A stretch of 64,000 nucleotides of DNA from Pirellula staleyi DSM 6068 (GCF_000025185.1 NC_013720.1:1240001-1304000); one strand, 5' to 3'. Shown: positions 34,402 through 45,842, numbered from the stretch's first letter. The notes: generated from the sequence alone by a model not told the origin. A program made the numbers and translations.

Positions 34402-36048
34402 ATGAGGTGCTCCTTGACTCTTTCGCGACCCAGCTCGTTGCAGCTGATTCGGACGATTCTATCCGGTCTAGCTATCGTCGCCTGCATGGCCTCCACCAGT
34501 TATAGCCAAGAGGCAACGCCTCCGGAAACGGCTCCTGCGGAAGCGACAGCTCCTGAAGCTGTTGCGGAAGAGCCAGCAGCAGCTGCGCCAGCGGCTGAGG
34601 CCCCCGCCGACGATCATAAAGCGGGGGACCATAAGGAAGGGGATCACGCCCACGATGAAGCCCACGGCGATCATCACGGCGACGATCATGGAGATCACCA
34701 CGGTGAAGCGGCTGCGATGGCGGCAGGCATGCCACTCTGGACACTCCTCCCCTTCGCGCTCCTGCTCCTCTCGATCGCTGTGTTTCCACTAGTGAACCAT
34801 CACTGGTGGGATCATAACGAGAACAAAGCCATTATCGTGGGTATCCTGGCCATTCCCGTGGCCATCTATCTCTTCGCTGTGTGGGGCGCACCGGGTGTGC
34901 ATGAATTGCAGCATAAAGGAAAAGAATATATCTCCTTTATGATCCTGCTCGGCGCTTTGTATGTCATTAGTGGTGGCATTTTGGTAAAGGGTTCGCTCGA
35001 CGGAACTCCGATCTTTAATACGCTGCTGCTGCTGCTCGGTGGTTTGATTGCCAGCTTTATTGGAACCACCGGCGCCAGCGTGCTTTTGATTCGTCCACTC
35101 CTTCGCGCTAATGCTCCCCGCGTGAAGAAAGCCCACATTGTGGTCTTCTTCATCTTTATTGTCTCCAACTGCGGTGGTCTGCTGACACCCCTGGGCGATC
35201 CACCTTTGTTCCTCGGCTACTTGTCGGGTGTCCCTTTCACCTGGACCTTCCAGCTCTGGAACGAGTGGCTTGTGGTGAACGGTCTGCTCCTGGTGGTGTT
35301 CCACATTTGGGATCAGCTCGTCTTCAACAAAGAAGAATTGCAACGTCCCGGTTCGCAGCTCGAAGAAGTGCAAAAGCACGAGCCTCTCGCGGTGCTCGGC
35401 CTGCACAACTTCATTTTCCTTGCCGTGGTGGTGGGTGTGATCTACAGCGCTGGTGCAGGGATTCTCAACGGTGGCAAGCCTTGGCCGTGGGGTATTCAGG
35501 AAATCCTGATGCTTGGCGCTGCACTGGTTTCCTACTTCCTGACCGCACCCAAATATCGCGAATCCAACAAGTTCACCTTCGCTCCGATCATCGAAGTTGC
35601 CGTGCTGTTTGTCGGCATCTTCATCACCATGATCCCCGCGCTACTGGTGCTCAACGCCAACGGTTCGAAGCTCGGCCTCGAGCATCCTTGGCAGTTCTTC
35701 TGGGCCACCGGTTTGCTCTCGAGCGTACTTGACAATGCTCCGACCTATTTGACCTTTGCGGCCACTGCCTGCGGTGTCGAAGGGATCAAGCTCGAAGGGG
35801 CCTATTTGGCTGAATACCTTGGCGATGGATCCAATCAGGAACGTGCGGGCATCCTTGCGGCGATCAGCTGCGGAGCGGTGTTCATGGGCGCGAATACTTA
35901 TATTGGTAACGGCCCGAACTTTATGGTGAAGGCCATCGCCGAAGAGAACGGCGTGAAGATGCCCTCGTTCTTTGGTTATATGGCCTACTCGGGTGCTGTG
36001 CTGATCCCGATCTTCATCATCATCACGCTGATGTCGTTCCGGAACTAA
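34402..36048 (+). CDS. NhaD-type Na+/H+ antiporter with His-rich N-terminal segment
   Basis: 548 residues. Order: N-terminal hydrophobic/signal segment (about 12-35), an Ala/Pro/Glu-rich stretch, a His/Asp-rich segment (about 71-101, ten His in 30 residues), then about 12 membrane helices of the ion-transporter (IT) superfamily. Family marks of NhaD include 'SNCGGLLTPLGDPPLFLGYL' and 'LSSVLDNAPTYLTFAATACG'. NhaD-like proteins exchange Na+ (or Li+) for H+ across the inner membrane. The His-rich tail, probably outside the membrane, suggests metal or pH sensing; this is inference. A hairpin at 36107-36148 ends the unit. Confidence 0.88.
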   Translation: MRCSLTLSRPSSLQLIRTILSGLAIVACMASTSYSQEATPPETAPAEATAPEAVAEEPAAAAPAAEAPADDHKAGDHKEGDHAHDEAHGDHHGDDHGDHHGEAAAMAAGMPLWTLLPFALLLLSIAVFPLVNHHWWDHNENKAIIVGILAIPVAIYLFAVWGAPGVHELQHKGKEYISFMILLGALYVISGGILVKGSLDGTPIFNTLLLLLGGLIASFIGTTGASVLLIRPLLRANAPRVKKAHIVVFFIFIVSNCGGLLTPLGDPPLFLGYLSGVPFTWTFQLWNEWLVVNGLLLVVFHIWDQLVFNKEELQRPGSQLEEVQKHEPLAVLGLHNFIFLAVVVGVIYSAGAGILNGGKPWPWGIQEILMLGAALVSYFLTAPKYRESNKFTFAPIIEVAVLFVGIFITMIPALLVLNANGSKLGLEHPWQFFWATGLLSSVLDNAPTYLTFAATACGVEGIKLEGAYLAEYLGDGSNQERAGILAAISCGAVFMGANTYIGNGPNFMVKAIAEENGVKMPSFFGYMAYSGAVLIPIFIIITLMSFRN

Positions 36049-36106
36049 ATATTGAGATCGATCTCCAGCGAATAGCGGTCGATCATAGTCTCAACTTAAG
36101 AAACCT

Positions 36107-36148
36107 GAAGAGCCACCGTTAAAGACTTGCTGTCTTCGGTGGCTCTTC
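36107..36148. terminator. 12-bp hairpin between convergent genes, overlapping tlpA-like 3' end
   Basis: GAAGAGCCACCG (36107-36118) and its exact complement (36137-36148). The right arm and the loop lie inside the last codons of the thioredoxin gene. On the minus strand it is followed by CAGGTTTCTT. It probably terminates both transcripts. Confidence 0.65.
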
Positions 36149-36757
36149 GCTTAATGCAGCCTCAATTGCAGCTCGCATATCAAGTTCTAGACCGTCGATG
36201 TATCCGGTCCAAAGCGCCTTGATCTTCCCATCCTTACCAATCAGCACGGTGGTGGGGTACCCAAAGCCTTGTAGCGACGCTGCTTTGGCCAGCGAACTTC
36301 GAAAGGCGTAATCGGGGTCGCGATAGGTGGGAAAGGTCGCCCGCTGCTCGCGCAGGAAGAGGCTGGTCGACTCTTCCATCATTCGATCATCGCCATCCCC
36401 GCCACTGCACGACACACTCACCAGACGAAAGTCGTCGCGCTTGCCAAAATGCTGCTGGAGCTCCACCAGGTGCGGGAATTCCACCACGCAGGGGCCGCAC
36501 CAGGGTCCCCAAAAGTTCACGAGCGAGACTTTCCCGGCGTAATCGGCTGGCACCAGCGGCTGATCGGTTCCGGTCAATGGCTCGAGCTGCACCACGTCGA
36601 TCGCCGTGCCGACACTCGGATGCTTCACCCCGTCGGTGAGCTCGAACATCGAGTCCCCCGACTGACTACAGCCCCACCAATAAGCTGTCCCGGCGAGTGC
36701 CGCTACCGCCAAAAGGCGTCGCGAAATTTGACCCGGGCGAGGGGATGTGGCGGGCAT
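36119..36757 (-). CDS. TlpA-like thiol-disulfide oxidoreductase
   Basis: 212 residues. An N-terminal Arg-Arg/hydrophobic export segment (about 13-32) ends in 'YWWGCSQSG', so it may be membrane-anchored or a lipoprotein with an unusual lipobox. The thioredoxin fold follows, with active site 'GPWCGPCVVEFPHL' (CxxC about 90-93), 'SCSGGDGDDRM', a cis-Pro region 'GFGYPTTVLIGKDGKI'. TlpA/ResA-type proteins reduce or reshuffle disulfides in the periplasm, e.g. during cytochrome c maturation. No cytochrome genes are near, so the partner is unknown. Confidence 0.9.
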   Translation of the reverse strand: MPATSPRPGQISRRLLAVAALAGTAYWWGCSQSGDSMFELTDGVKHPSVGTAIDVVQLEPLTGTDQPLVPADYAGKVSLVNFWGPWCGPCVVEFPHLVELQQHFGKRDDFRLVSVSCSGGDGDDRMMEESTSLFLREQRATFPTYRDPDYAFRSSLAKAASLQGFGYPTTVLIGKDGKIKALWTGYIDGLELDMRAAIEAALSEEPPKTASL

Positions 36758-36952
36758 GTAAGCATCCTAAAGTGTGAGTTGGTAAAGTTTTACGTAGAGA
36801 ACCCCGGAGCCGACAAGCGTCTACGCCAGCGCCCAGGCGGCACTACCCGAATTTCCCTGCTGCACCATAATGCCTGAGACGGAAGTGTTTCGACACCCCG
36901 CTGGCAGTCAAGTTTTTTCGCTCCCCCGCCCCCTCTGCTCGGAGTGCTGCTG

Positions 36953-37771
36953 ATGTTTACCGCTGCGCTCCTGGCCCAGACGAGCCCGCAAGCGCTCGAA
37001 GCGCCGCTGCGGCTCGGGACGCTCTGCGCGCTTATCGTAATTCTCTATCTTGCCGAGCTTCTCGTTCCGCTCCGGCCTCCGACGGCCCAAACACCCTGGC
37101 GCATGGGACGAAATCTGCTCCTCATGCTCCTCAGCACGCTGGCCGTTCGGCTGATCGTTCCGATTTCCTTGATCGCTGCCGCCACCTGGGCTGAAACCCG
37201 CCAAATCGGCCTGTTTCACTTGGTCGCTTGGCCACAGTCGCTGGAACTGGCGCTCACCGTCGTGCTGCTCGATCTGGCGATGTACGCTCAGCATGTGGCA
37301 TCGCACTATGTGCCGATCCTGTGGCGACTTCATAGTGTCCATCACTGCGACGCCGAAATGGACTTCAGCACCGGTGTGCGGTTCCATCCGGGCGAGATCC
37401 TGTTTTCGCTCGGTGTGAAACTCGGCCTGGTGCTGCTGCTCGGCGCCTCAGCCTGGAGCGTGTTGGTGTTCGAGCTTTTGCTCAGCAGCAGTGCGCTGGC
37501 GACGCATGCCCGGATCGCACTGCCACAAAGCATCGATCGCAGCTTGCGGTGGATCATCGTCACGCCGAAGATGCACGAGATCCATCATTCGCAGGAAATC
37601 GCCGAGACGAATTCGAACTATGGTTTCTTCCTGGCGATCTGGGATCGGCTCTTTCGGACCTACATCACAACCCCCGCCGAGCCCTTGGTGATCGGACTCA
37701 AAACCACAGCTACCAAAATGCCCCACGAGAGCCTGTGGCGGCTCCTCCTTTGGCCAATTATTCGTGAATAA
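36953..37771 (+). CDS. Sterol desaturase / fatty-acid hydroxylase family protein
   Basis: 272 residues from ATG 36953 (GGAG 8 nt upstream). About four to five membrane helices (for example about 15-40, 55-80, 95-115, 155-180) and the histidine boxes that hold a di-iron centre: 'HVASH', 'HSVHH' and 'HEIHHS', with an additional His in 'VRFHPGE'. These integral membrane enzymes hydroxylate or desaturate sterols, carotenoids or fatty acids using O2. No sterol genes are nearby, so lipid substrate is open. Confidence 0.88.
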   Translation: MFTAALLAQTSPQALEAPLRLGTLCALIVILYLAELLVPLRPPTAQTPWRMGRNLLLMLLSTLAVRLIVPISLIAAATWAETRQIGLFHLVAWPQSLELALTVVLLDLAMYAQHVASHYVPILWRLHSVHHCDAEMDFSTGVRFHPGEILFSLGVKLGLVLLLGASAWSVLVFELLLSSSALATHARIALPQSIDRSLRWIIVTPKMHEIHHSQEIAETNSNYGFFLAIWDRLFRTYITTPAEPLVIGLKTTATKMPHESLWRLLLWPIIRE

Positions 37772-37854
37772 CGACTCCAGAGTTCGTAATGAATTACTGA
37801 ACTGTTGATCGCGACTGATTTACGATTTTCTGACGACTTACTGAAGACCTTTTC

Positions 37855-38544
37855 ATGAAAACGGTGGCGATTTTTTCTGGCGGACTCGACTCGACCGTCC
37901 TCGCGCACGAGCTGCTTGCCGCGGGTGACGAGGTCCTGCTGCTTTCGATCGATTACGGACAGCGTCATCGCAAAGAGCTCGTATTTGCCGAGAATTTCGC
38001 GAAAAAACAGGGGCTCGTCTGGAAGCTGGCCGACCTCAAGTCGATCGCAGGACTGCTGGGTGGGAACAGTCAAACGTCGAGTGCTGTGGCTGTTCCCCAC
38101 GGTCACTATGCCGAAGAGAATATGAAGCTCACGGTCGTTCCGAATCGGAACATGATCATGCTCGCGGTCGCGGGTGGCTGGGCGGTGAGCGAGAAGGCTG
38201 ATCGGCTCGCCTATGGAGCCCATGCGGGGGATCATACGATCTATCCCGATTGTCGTCCCGAGTTCGTCCGCGCGATGGCCGCTGCGCTCGAACTTTGCGA
38301 CTGGCATAAGCTGGCGATGTTCACGCCGTTTGTGTCGCGGAGTAAAGCCGACATCGTTCGCCGCGGCGCCGAGCTGGGGGTCGATTTTGCCGCCACTTGG
38401 AGTTGCTATGAAGGGGGCGAAATTCACTGCGGCCAGTGCGGCACCTGCTACGAGCGGCGCGAAGCGTTCGAGCGCGCGGGAGTCGCCGACCCCACTCACT
38501 ACGCTGTGCGTGCAAAGTATGCCGAGCCTCCTAACTTCTCCTAA
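37855..38544 (+). CDS. queC: 7-cyano-7-deazaguanine synthase QueC
   Basis: 229 residues, normal QueC length. PP-loop '[10 protein letters not shown]' near the N-terminus, 'SIDYGQRH', '[13 protein letters not shown]', '[17 protein letters not shown]', and the C-terminal zinc cluster '[23 protein letters not shown]' with four cysteines. It makes preQ0 from 7-carboxy-7-deazaguanine with ATP and ammonia, an essential step towards queuosine in tRNA (or other deazaguanines). The cysteine desulfurase gene starts 2 nt after the stop, so the two are probably cotranscribed. I saw no riboswitch upstream. Confidence 0.96.
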   Translation: MKTVAIFSGGLDSTVLAHELLAAGDEVLLLSIDYGQRHRKELVFAENFAKKQGLVWKLADLKSIAGLLGGNSQTSSAVAVPHGHYAEENMKLTVVPNRNMIMLAVAGGWAVSEKADRLAYGAHAGDHTIYPDCRPEFVRAMAAALELCDWHKLAMFTPFVSRSKADIVRRGAELGVDFAATWSCYEGGEIHCGQCGTCYERREAFERAGVADPTHYAVRAKYAEPPNFS

Positions 38545-38546
38545 GT

Positions 38547-39764
38547 TTGAAATCAGCCTCCGTGATCTACCTCGACCACAACGCCACCACCCCGATCGCA
38601 CCTGAAGTGCTCGAAGCGATGACGCGCGCGGCGCGCGATTTCCCCGGCAATCCGGCCAGTCAGCATCAACTGGGACAGCGGGCCCGGCGACAACTCGAGC
38701 GCTGCCGCGAGGAAATTGCCGAGGCTTTTGGGGCCGACGTCACCAGCCTGCGGGGCGATCAATTGCTCTTTACCAGCGGCGGTACTGAGGCCAATAACCT
38801 GGCGCTATTGGGACTCGGTATTGCCGACCCAGCGATCTATAAGATTACCCAAGATCGGCTGCTGGTCTCGGCGATTGAACATCCCAGCATTCGAGCTGCT
38901 GCTTTGCATCTCAAAACCTTGGGGGCCGATCTACAAATTATTCCTGTCGATGAGACTTGTAAGATCAAACTCGAGCAGGTGGCAAGTTTGCTCGCCGACA
39001 AGTCTCATCTGAAGCCTCGACTGGTGAGTGTGATGCTCGCCAGTAACGAAACCGGGGCGCTGCAGCCAATGGCCGATTTAGCGTGCAAATGCCGGGAATT
39101 CGGCGTTCTGTTGCATACCGATGCGGTGCAAGCAGCGGGCAAGATTGACGTTTCTTTGAAGCAGCTGGGGGTCGATGCGCTGTCGATCACGCCACATAAG
39201 TTTTATGGTCCGCTGGGGATTGGGGCGCTCCTTGTGCGCGAGGGTGTGAAGCTCGCGCCTCAACTCTTTGGTGGGTTCCAGCAAACGAGTTTAAGACCAG
39301 GTACCGAATCGGTGATGCTGGCGGAAGGTTTCCGCGCTGCAGTGGCGCTCTATCGGCAGGAAGCGGCCGATCGACTGGAACACCTGCGTTCGCTACGCGA
39401 CCAGCTCGCGCGGCTGTTATGCGACGGCGATCAAGCAGCGGTGGTGCACTGCGCAGGAACGCCGCAGTTGCCTCAGACCTTATCGATCGCATTTCCTGGG
39501 GTCGATCGGCAGAAACTGGTGATTGCGGTGGATATGCAGGGAGTGGCGATTTCGAGCGGCAGCGCGTGTGCCAGTGGCTCGAGCGAGCCCTCGCCAACCC
39601 TGCTGGCGATGGGGCTTTCGCAGGAGCTGGTGGAGAGCACCGTGAGGCTTTCGGTCGGACGCTCGACGACCCCTGCCGAAATCAAGGAAGCGGCCCGCCG
39701 TATCCTGTTTTCTGTCAATAACTTGCGCGTGGGGCGATCAGCGGGACAATTCTCGGAAAAATAG
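38547..39764 (+). CDS. Cysteine desulfurase (NifS/IscS family)
   Basis: 405 residues from a TTG start two nt after queC; a GTG at 38562 would give the canonical 'MIYLDHNATTP' beginning and is equally possible. PLP motifs: 'SGGTEANNLALLG', 'SNETGALQPM', 'HTDAVQAAGKI' and the Schiff-base Lys in 'ITPHKFYGPLGIGAL'; the catalytic Cys lies in 'SSGSACASGSSEPSP' (short loop, class I-like). The enzyme takes sulfur from cysteine for Fe-S clusters and tRNA thiolation. Linking it to queC suggests a tRNA-modification unit, though that is inference. Confidence 0.94.
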   Translation: MKSASVIYLDHNATTPIAPEVLEAMTRAARDFPGNPASQHQLGQRARRQLERCREEIAEAFGADVTSLRGDQLLFTSGGTEANNLALLGLGIADPAIYKITQDRLLVSAIEHPSIRAAALHLKTLGADLQIIPVDETCKIKLEQVASLLADKSHLKPRLVSVMLASNETGALQPMADLACKCREFGVLLHTDAVQAAGKIDVSLKQLGVDALSITPHKFYGPLGIGALLVREGVKLAPQLFGGFQQTSLRPGTESVMLAEGFRAAVALYRQEAADRLEHLRSLRDQLARLLCDGDQAAVVHCAGTPQLPQTLSIAFPGVDRQKLVIAVDMQGVAISSGSACASGSSEPSPTLLAMGLSQELVESTVRLSVGRSTTPAEIKEAARRILFSVNNLRVGRSAGQFSEK

Positions 39765-39825
39765 CCCGCTTCTGCTCGCGATTTCGCCCCCGATTTGGTA
39801 CACTTTTGCCCACTGGAGAAGCCTT

Positions 39826-39846
39826 GCTACAAATGCGTTTTGTAGC
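39826..39846. other. Hairpin upstream of dnaA
   Basis: GCTACAAA and TTTGTAGC form an 8-bp stem in the 190-bp gap before dnaA. It could terminate the desulfurase transcript or regulate dnaA. Confidence 0.4.
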
Positions 39847-39957
39847 GATCGCACGCAGTAGCGCAAGTGGCGAAACTTGGCTGCGGACGACCGGCCTGGC
39901 CCCTGCTCGACGAGCCCTCGCTGGCTCGCAGCGACAGCGGCCTCTGGTGGATTGCGA

Positions 39958-41154
39958 GTGACTAGTCGCGTGGTGACGAGTGTTTTCACGGTTCCGCCCA
40001 CTGAGCTTCTCGGCTCACCAGCGACACGCCCCGCGTGGATCGCCGGCAGCGAGAACGCGCTCGTGCAGATTGCGGCCGAAGTGGTTCTGCAGCACGATGA
40101 TCGTCGGCGCTGGATGAACCCGCTCGTTTTTTGCGGCAGCAGCGGCGCTGGTAAAACCTCGCTCGTGCAAATCCTGGCCGATGAAAAACGTCGCCTCGCC
40201 CCCAAGTCGAATGTGCTGCACGAAGTTGCCACCGATTTCGCACGCAGCTATGCCCACGCCGTCGACACCGACTCGATCGCCGACTTCCGCGCCAAACATA
40301 CCCGCTGCGATCTGCTGGTGCTCGACGACCTGCATCGACTCGCCGGTAAAGCAGCTGCACAGCAAGAGCTGATCGCCGTCATCGATGCGATGATTCGCCG
40401 CGGCGCACTGGTGCTCCTCACCCTTAAAAACCTTCCGGCAGCAACGCGCGGTTTGCTTCCGATGCTCGCCAGCCGCATCAGTCAGGGCCTCACGCTTTCG
40501 CTCGCACTTCCGGGGGTCGAAGCCCGCGATGCTTTGCTGCGTGTGATTGCAGCGCAGCAAGGTTTGCTCCTCCCCGAGGAATTAGCCGAACAACTTGCCA
40601 TGGCGATTGCGGCCCGCCCCGCCGGTTCGCTAAGCGCCACGCAGCTGCGCCATTTCGTGATTGAACTAGCGCGCTGGTTTGCCGATCAGCCTGCCTCGCG
40701 CGCTGCCGAAGTCGATGTCGAAACTCCTCGCGCACCTCGGGGACGTCCTGCCAAACTTCCCCCGCTGGAAGCTGCGAGCAATCCGCCTGCCGCAACATCC
40801 GCCGCCGATTTCATCGCGCAGCTCCTCTCGCTTCGCACCGCCGATCTCAAAACCACACTGCGGCAAGTGACGCAGCTGGTCGCGCGGCACTATCAACTTT
40901 CGCCAGCCGATTTGCGTGGCCAATCGCGTCAGCAAAGTTTGGTGCAAGGTCGCAGCCTCGCCATGTTCATCGCGCGTTCGCTCACCGAGGCAAGCTTTGC
41001 CGATGTCGGTAAGTTTTTTGGTAATCGCGATCACACCACCGTGCTTCACGCCTGCCGCAAGATCCAATCGCAGCTCGAAAAAGATGTGACCCTCAAGTCA
41101 CTCGTCGACGAGATCTCGGTCGCTTGTCTCGCTAGTGAAACGAGGCACGCATGA
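39958..41154 (+). CDS. dnaA: Chromosomal replication initiator DnaA (domain I missing, divergent)
   Basis: 398 residues from GTG 39958; a TTG at 39877 would add 27. Domain III AAA+ ATPase: Walker A 'GSSGAGKTS' (about 60-68, canonical DnaA has GGVGLGKTH), Walker B 'LLVLDDLH' (about 119-126), then sensor segments. Domain IV at the C-terminus is typical: 'VQGRSLAMFIARSLTEASFADVGKFF' and 'DHTTVLHACRKI', the DnaA-box-binding signature. The protein begins directly at the AAA+ part, so the N-terminal helicase-recruiting domain I is absent. Gene order dnaA-dnaN-dciA-gyrB confirms identity. It binds and melts oriC, probably the adjacent gap. Confidence 0.9.
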   Translation: MTSRVVTSVFTVPPTELLGSPATRPAWIAGSENALVQIAAEVVLQHDDRRRWMNPLVFCGSSGAGKTSLVQILADEKRRLAPKSNVLHEVATDFARSYAHAVDTDSIADFRAKHTRCDLLVLDDLHRLAGKAAAQQELIAVIDAMIRRGALVLLTLKNLPAATRGLLPMLASRISQGLTLSLALPGVEARDALLRVIAAQQGLLLPEELAEQLAMAIAARPAGSLSATQLRHFVIELARWFADQPASRAAEVDVETPRAPRGRPAKLPPLEAASNPPAATSAADFIAQLLSLRTADLKTTLRQVTQLVARHYQLSPADLRGQSRQQSLVQGRSLAMFIARSLTEASFADVGKFFGNRDHTTVLHACRKIQSQLEKDVTLKSLVDEISVACLASETRHA

Positions 41155-41631
41155 GCACCGCTGCTCTGAAGAATCGATCGCGTCGAGTTTGCCTGACGCA
41201 CAGCTTCGGCCGCTCAGCCAAACTGCGCGATCTAGCAAAACCATGCACGAAACCAGCGTTTTTCGCTTCCGTGAAGCTCGAGCAACTAGCCAGCTTACAA
41301 GCTCGCGTGGATAACTCGTCGCAGAATGTCGCTAGCCTCTCGAGCTACCGACAGCTAGCGACACTCCCCTCGGCGAGCCACTTGTCGCTCTCCCCATTTC
41401 GACAGGCTAGCGCCACGCTAGCGACTCCTCGGCGACGAGTTATCAACGGCCAAAAACTCCCTTGCCAGCGATCGCAAGTCTCGAGCACTCTTCGCACTTC
41501 GCGATTGTCGCTCGCAGCTATCGACAACCACAGCCTTCGCATTCCTACTACTACTGAATTTTCTTTTACTTACTAAGACAGCAGAGAGCAAAGCAGATTT
41601 GCACTCGCGACATTGAAAAGGTTCTGCCCCG
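41155..41631. other. oriC: Candidate replication origin (oriC) between dnaA and dnaN
   Basis: A 477-bp gap at the classical position. DnaA-box-like 9-mers: CGTGGATAA at 41306 (8/9 to the complement of TTATCCACA), TTATCAACG at 41440 (7/9) and CTATCGACA at 41518 (7/9). The first two lie in a 13-bp inverted repeat, GATAACTCGTCGC (41310-41322) / complement (41432-41444). Between them are four GCTAGCG units (41331, 41354, 41406, 41417 regions). A (CTA)3 run and A+T-rich tract (41545-41575) could be the unwinding element. A frame of 141 codons covers the gap but looks spurious. Origin activity is inferred, not shown. Confidence 0.6.
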
Positions 41632-42750
41632 ATGAAGATCGTTTGCCAGCGAGACAAGTTGGTCTCCGCATTTCAGACAGCTGCGATGTTTGCACCAGCT
41701 CGAAGCCCTAAGGCAATCTTGCAGAATGTGCGCCTGGACGTGACTAACGAAGGTTGCACGATGATGGCGACCGATATGGATATGGGGGTGCGTGTCAATT
41801 TGGAGGGGGTGGAAGTGGAGTCGACCGGAACCGCGCTCCTTCCCGTGCTTCACTTTGGGGCAATCCTCCGCGAGTCGAGCGATGCCACGCTGAAGATCGA
41901 AACCACCAGCCGGGGCACCATGGTCCGTGGCGACCGGAGCGAGTTTCGCTTGCAGAGCGAAGATCCCGAAGAGTTTCCGATTGTCGCTCTCTTCGAAGAG
42001 ACCAAGTACCACAACATTTCGGCTGCACTGCTGAAGCAAGTAATCACGCGCACCGAGTTCGCCACCGACATGGAGAGCAGCCGCTACGCCCTGGGGGGTG
42101 TGCTCATCGAACTGCACGGCGACAAGTTGATTGCCGTCGGGACCGATGGTCGCCGCCTGGCGAAGATGGAAGGCCCTGCAGAGGCTGTCAACGGTCACAC
42201 CACCGGCGACAACACCACCATCATTCGCACCCCCTCGATGCGCCTCTTTGGCCGCGCGATCAGCGAAAACGATAACACCGTGCAACTCGCCGCACGTAGT
42301 AGCGACGTTCTCCTCAAGACCGAACGAGCCACGTTCTACTCGCGGCTGGTCGAAGGACGCTTTCCACGCTGGCGCGACGTCTTCCCACGACGTCAGGATG
42401 CCATCAAGATCGATCTCACGGTCGGCCCCTTCTTCTCGGTGCTGCGGCAAGCTGCCGTGGTGACGAGCCAAGATAGCCGCGGTATCGACTTCACCTTTGC
42501 CGACGGAACTCTCACCCTCTCGGCGGTCACCAGCGACGCCGGTCAATCGCGTGTCGAGATGCCGATCAGCTACACCGGCTCGGCCATCACCGTCACGCTC
42601 GATCATCGCTTTGTGGCCGACTTCCTGAAGGTCCTTTCTCCCGAGCAAACGATTGTGCTCGAGATCGAAAGTGCCGAATCAGCAGCGGTCTTCACAGCCG
42701 ACGACAGCGCTTATGGCTATGTCGTGATGCCCCTGTCGCGTGATCGCTAG
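41632..42750 (+). CDS. dnaN: DNA polymerase III sliding clamp (beta subunit)
   Basis: 372 residues, the usual length, with three repeated clamp domains. Recognisable segments are 'MKIVCQRDKLVSAFQTAAMFAPARSPKAILQNV', 'RYALGGVLIELHGDKLIAVGTDGRRLA' in the second domain and 'VADFLKVLSPEQTIVLEIESAESAAVF' in the third, ending in 'YVVMPLSRDR' like the canonical 'YVVMPMRL'. It rings DNA and holds polymerase III and other partners. It lies 477 bp after dnaA and 42 bp before the DUF721 gene, so the last two are probably one operon. Confidence 0.97.
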   Translation: MKIVCQRDKLVSAFQTAAMFAPARSPKAILQNVRLDVTNEGCTMMATDMDMGVRVNLEGVEVESTGTALLPVLHFGAILRESSDATLKIETTSRGTMVRGDRSEFRLQSEDPEEFPIVALFEETKYHNISAALLKQVITRTEFATDMESSRYALGGVLIELHGDKLIAVGTDGRRLAKMEGPAEAVNGHTTGDNTTIIRTPSMRLFGRAISENDNTVQLAARSSDVLLKTERATFYSRLVEGRFPRWRDVFPRRQDAIKIDLTVGPFFSVLRQAAVVTSQDSRGIDFTFADGTLTLSAVTSDAGQSRVEMPISYTGSAITVTLDHRFVADFLKVLSPEQTIVLEIESAESAAVFTADDSAYGYVVMPLSRDR

Positions 42751-42792
42751 TTTCGTAAAATTCCCCGTTTTGACCCCCAGGAAGCCGCTGCA

Positions 42793-43191
42793 TTGAGCAA
42801 TCCCCCGTCGTCGAGCGATCCTCTCGAGCACGACCCCAACGAAGGTCGCTACTTGAAAGAGGACTACGAGCGCAAACGGATTTTCGTCCGGGCTCCCAAA
42901 GCGATGGGAGATGTGATGAGCCAGCTCCTCGCTCGACGAGGCTATGCCCGCATGATCACCGCCACTAGCGAACAAGAGGCATGGGAATTGGTGGCTGGCG
43001 AAAAAATGGCAACTGTCACCAAACTCGGGTCCTGCCGTCGTGGCGTCCTCGAAATTGTGGTGGCCAGCAGCATGGTGCTCCAGGAACTCACGTTCCTCAA
43101 AGCAGACTTATTATCGCGACTGCAACAGGCACTCCCCGATGCCAAAATTCGCGATCTGAAATTCAAAGTCGGCAAGATTGTCCATGGATAG
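42793..43191 (+). CDS. dciA: DUF721 / DciA-like replicative helicase loader
   Basis: 132 residues from a TTG at 42793, supported by AGGAAG 8 nt upstream and lack of an in-frame ATG before the domain. The C-terminal half carries the DUF721 pattern ('LVAGEKMATVTKLGSCRRGVLEIVVASSMVLQELTFLKADLLSRLQQ...IRDLKFKVG'). DUF721 proteins of the DciA type bind the replicative helicase DnaB and load it in bacteria that lack DnaC/DnaI. Its place straight after dnaN, beside a DnaA without domain I, fits a role in helicase recruitment. Confidence 0.85.
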   Translation: MSNPPSSSDPLEHDPNEGRYLKEDYERKRIFVRAPKAMGDVMSQLLARRGYARMITATSEQEAWELVAGEKMATVTKLGSCRRGVLEIVVASSMVLQELTFLKADLLSRLQQALPDAKIRDLKFKVGKIVHG

Positions 43192-43225
43192 GCCAACGCT
43201 TCGAGCGTGACGATCCAGACAATCA

Positions 43226-43234
43226 TTATCCAGA
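43226..43234. promoter_or_regulatory. DnaA-box-like site upstream of gyrB
   Basis: TTATCCAGA, one mismatch from TTATCCACA, at the left edge of an A+T-rich tract (43221-43265). May regulate gyrB or be part of the origin. Confidence 0.35.
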
Positions 43235-43277
43235 TAACTTTAAACGCATAAATTGTTTCAAATCAGGATGCATGATC

Positions 43278-43314
43278 GGGTCTCAGTAGCAAAACAATCA
43301 CTTGAGACCCTTTT
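43278..43314 (+). terminator. Terminator after the dnaN-dciA unit
   Basis: GGGTCTCA and TGAGACCC form a perfect 8-bp stem with a 17-nt loop, followed by TTTTG. It lies between the dciA-like gene and gyrB, so gyrB probably has its own promoter after it. Confidence 0.65.
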
Positions 43315-43334
43315 GTGGTTGGATATGTTCATAA

Positions 43335-45842
<2,508 letters not shown>

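Noticed and set aside
37772-37854. preQ1 riboswitch before queC
   Set aside because: The 83-bp leader shows no pseudoknot-like C-rich/A-rich pattern of known preQ1 classes that I could recognise.
41151-41576. 141-codon frame overlapping the dnaA stop by ATGA and covering the gap before dnaN
   Set aside because: The ATGA overlap is tempting, but the protein is Ser/Arg/Leu-rich without domain, and the DNA is full of inverted and direct repeats that fit an origin better.
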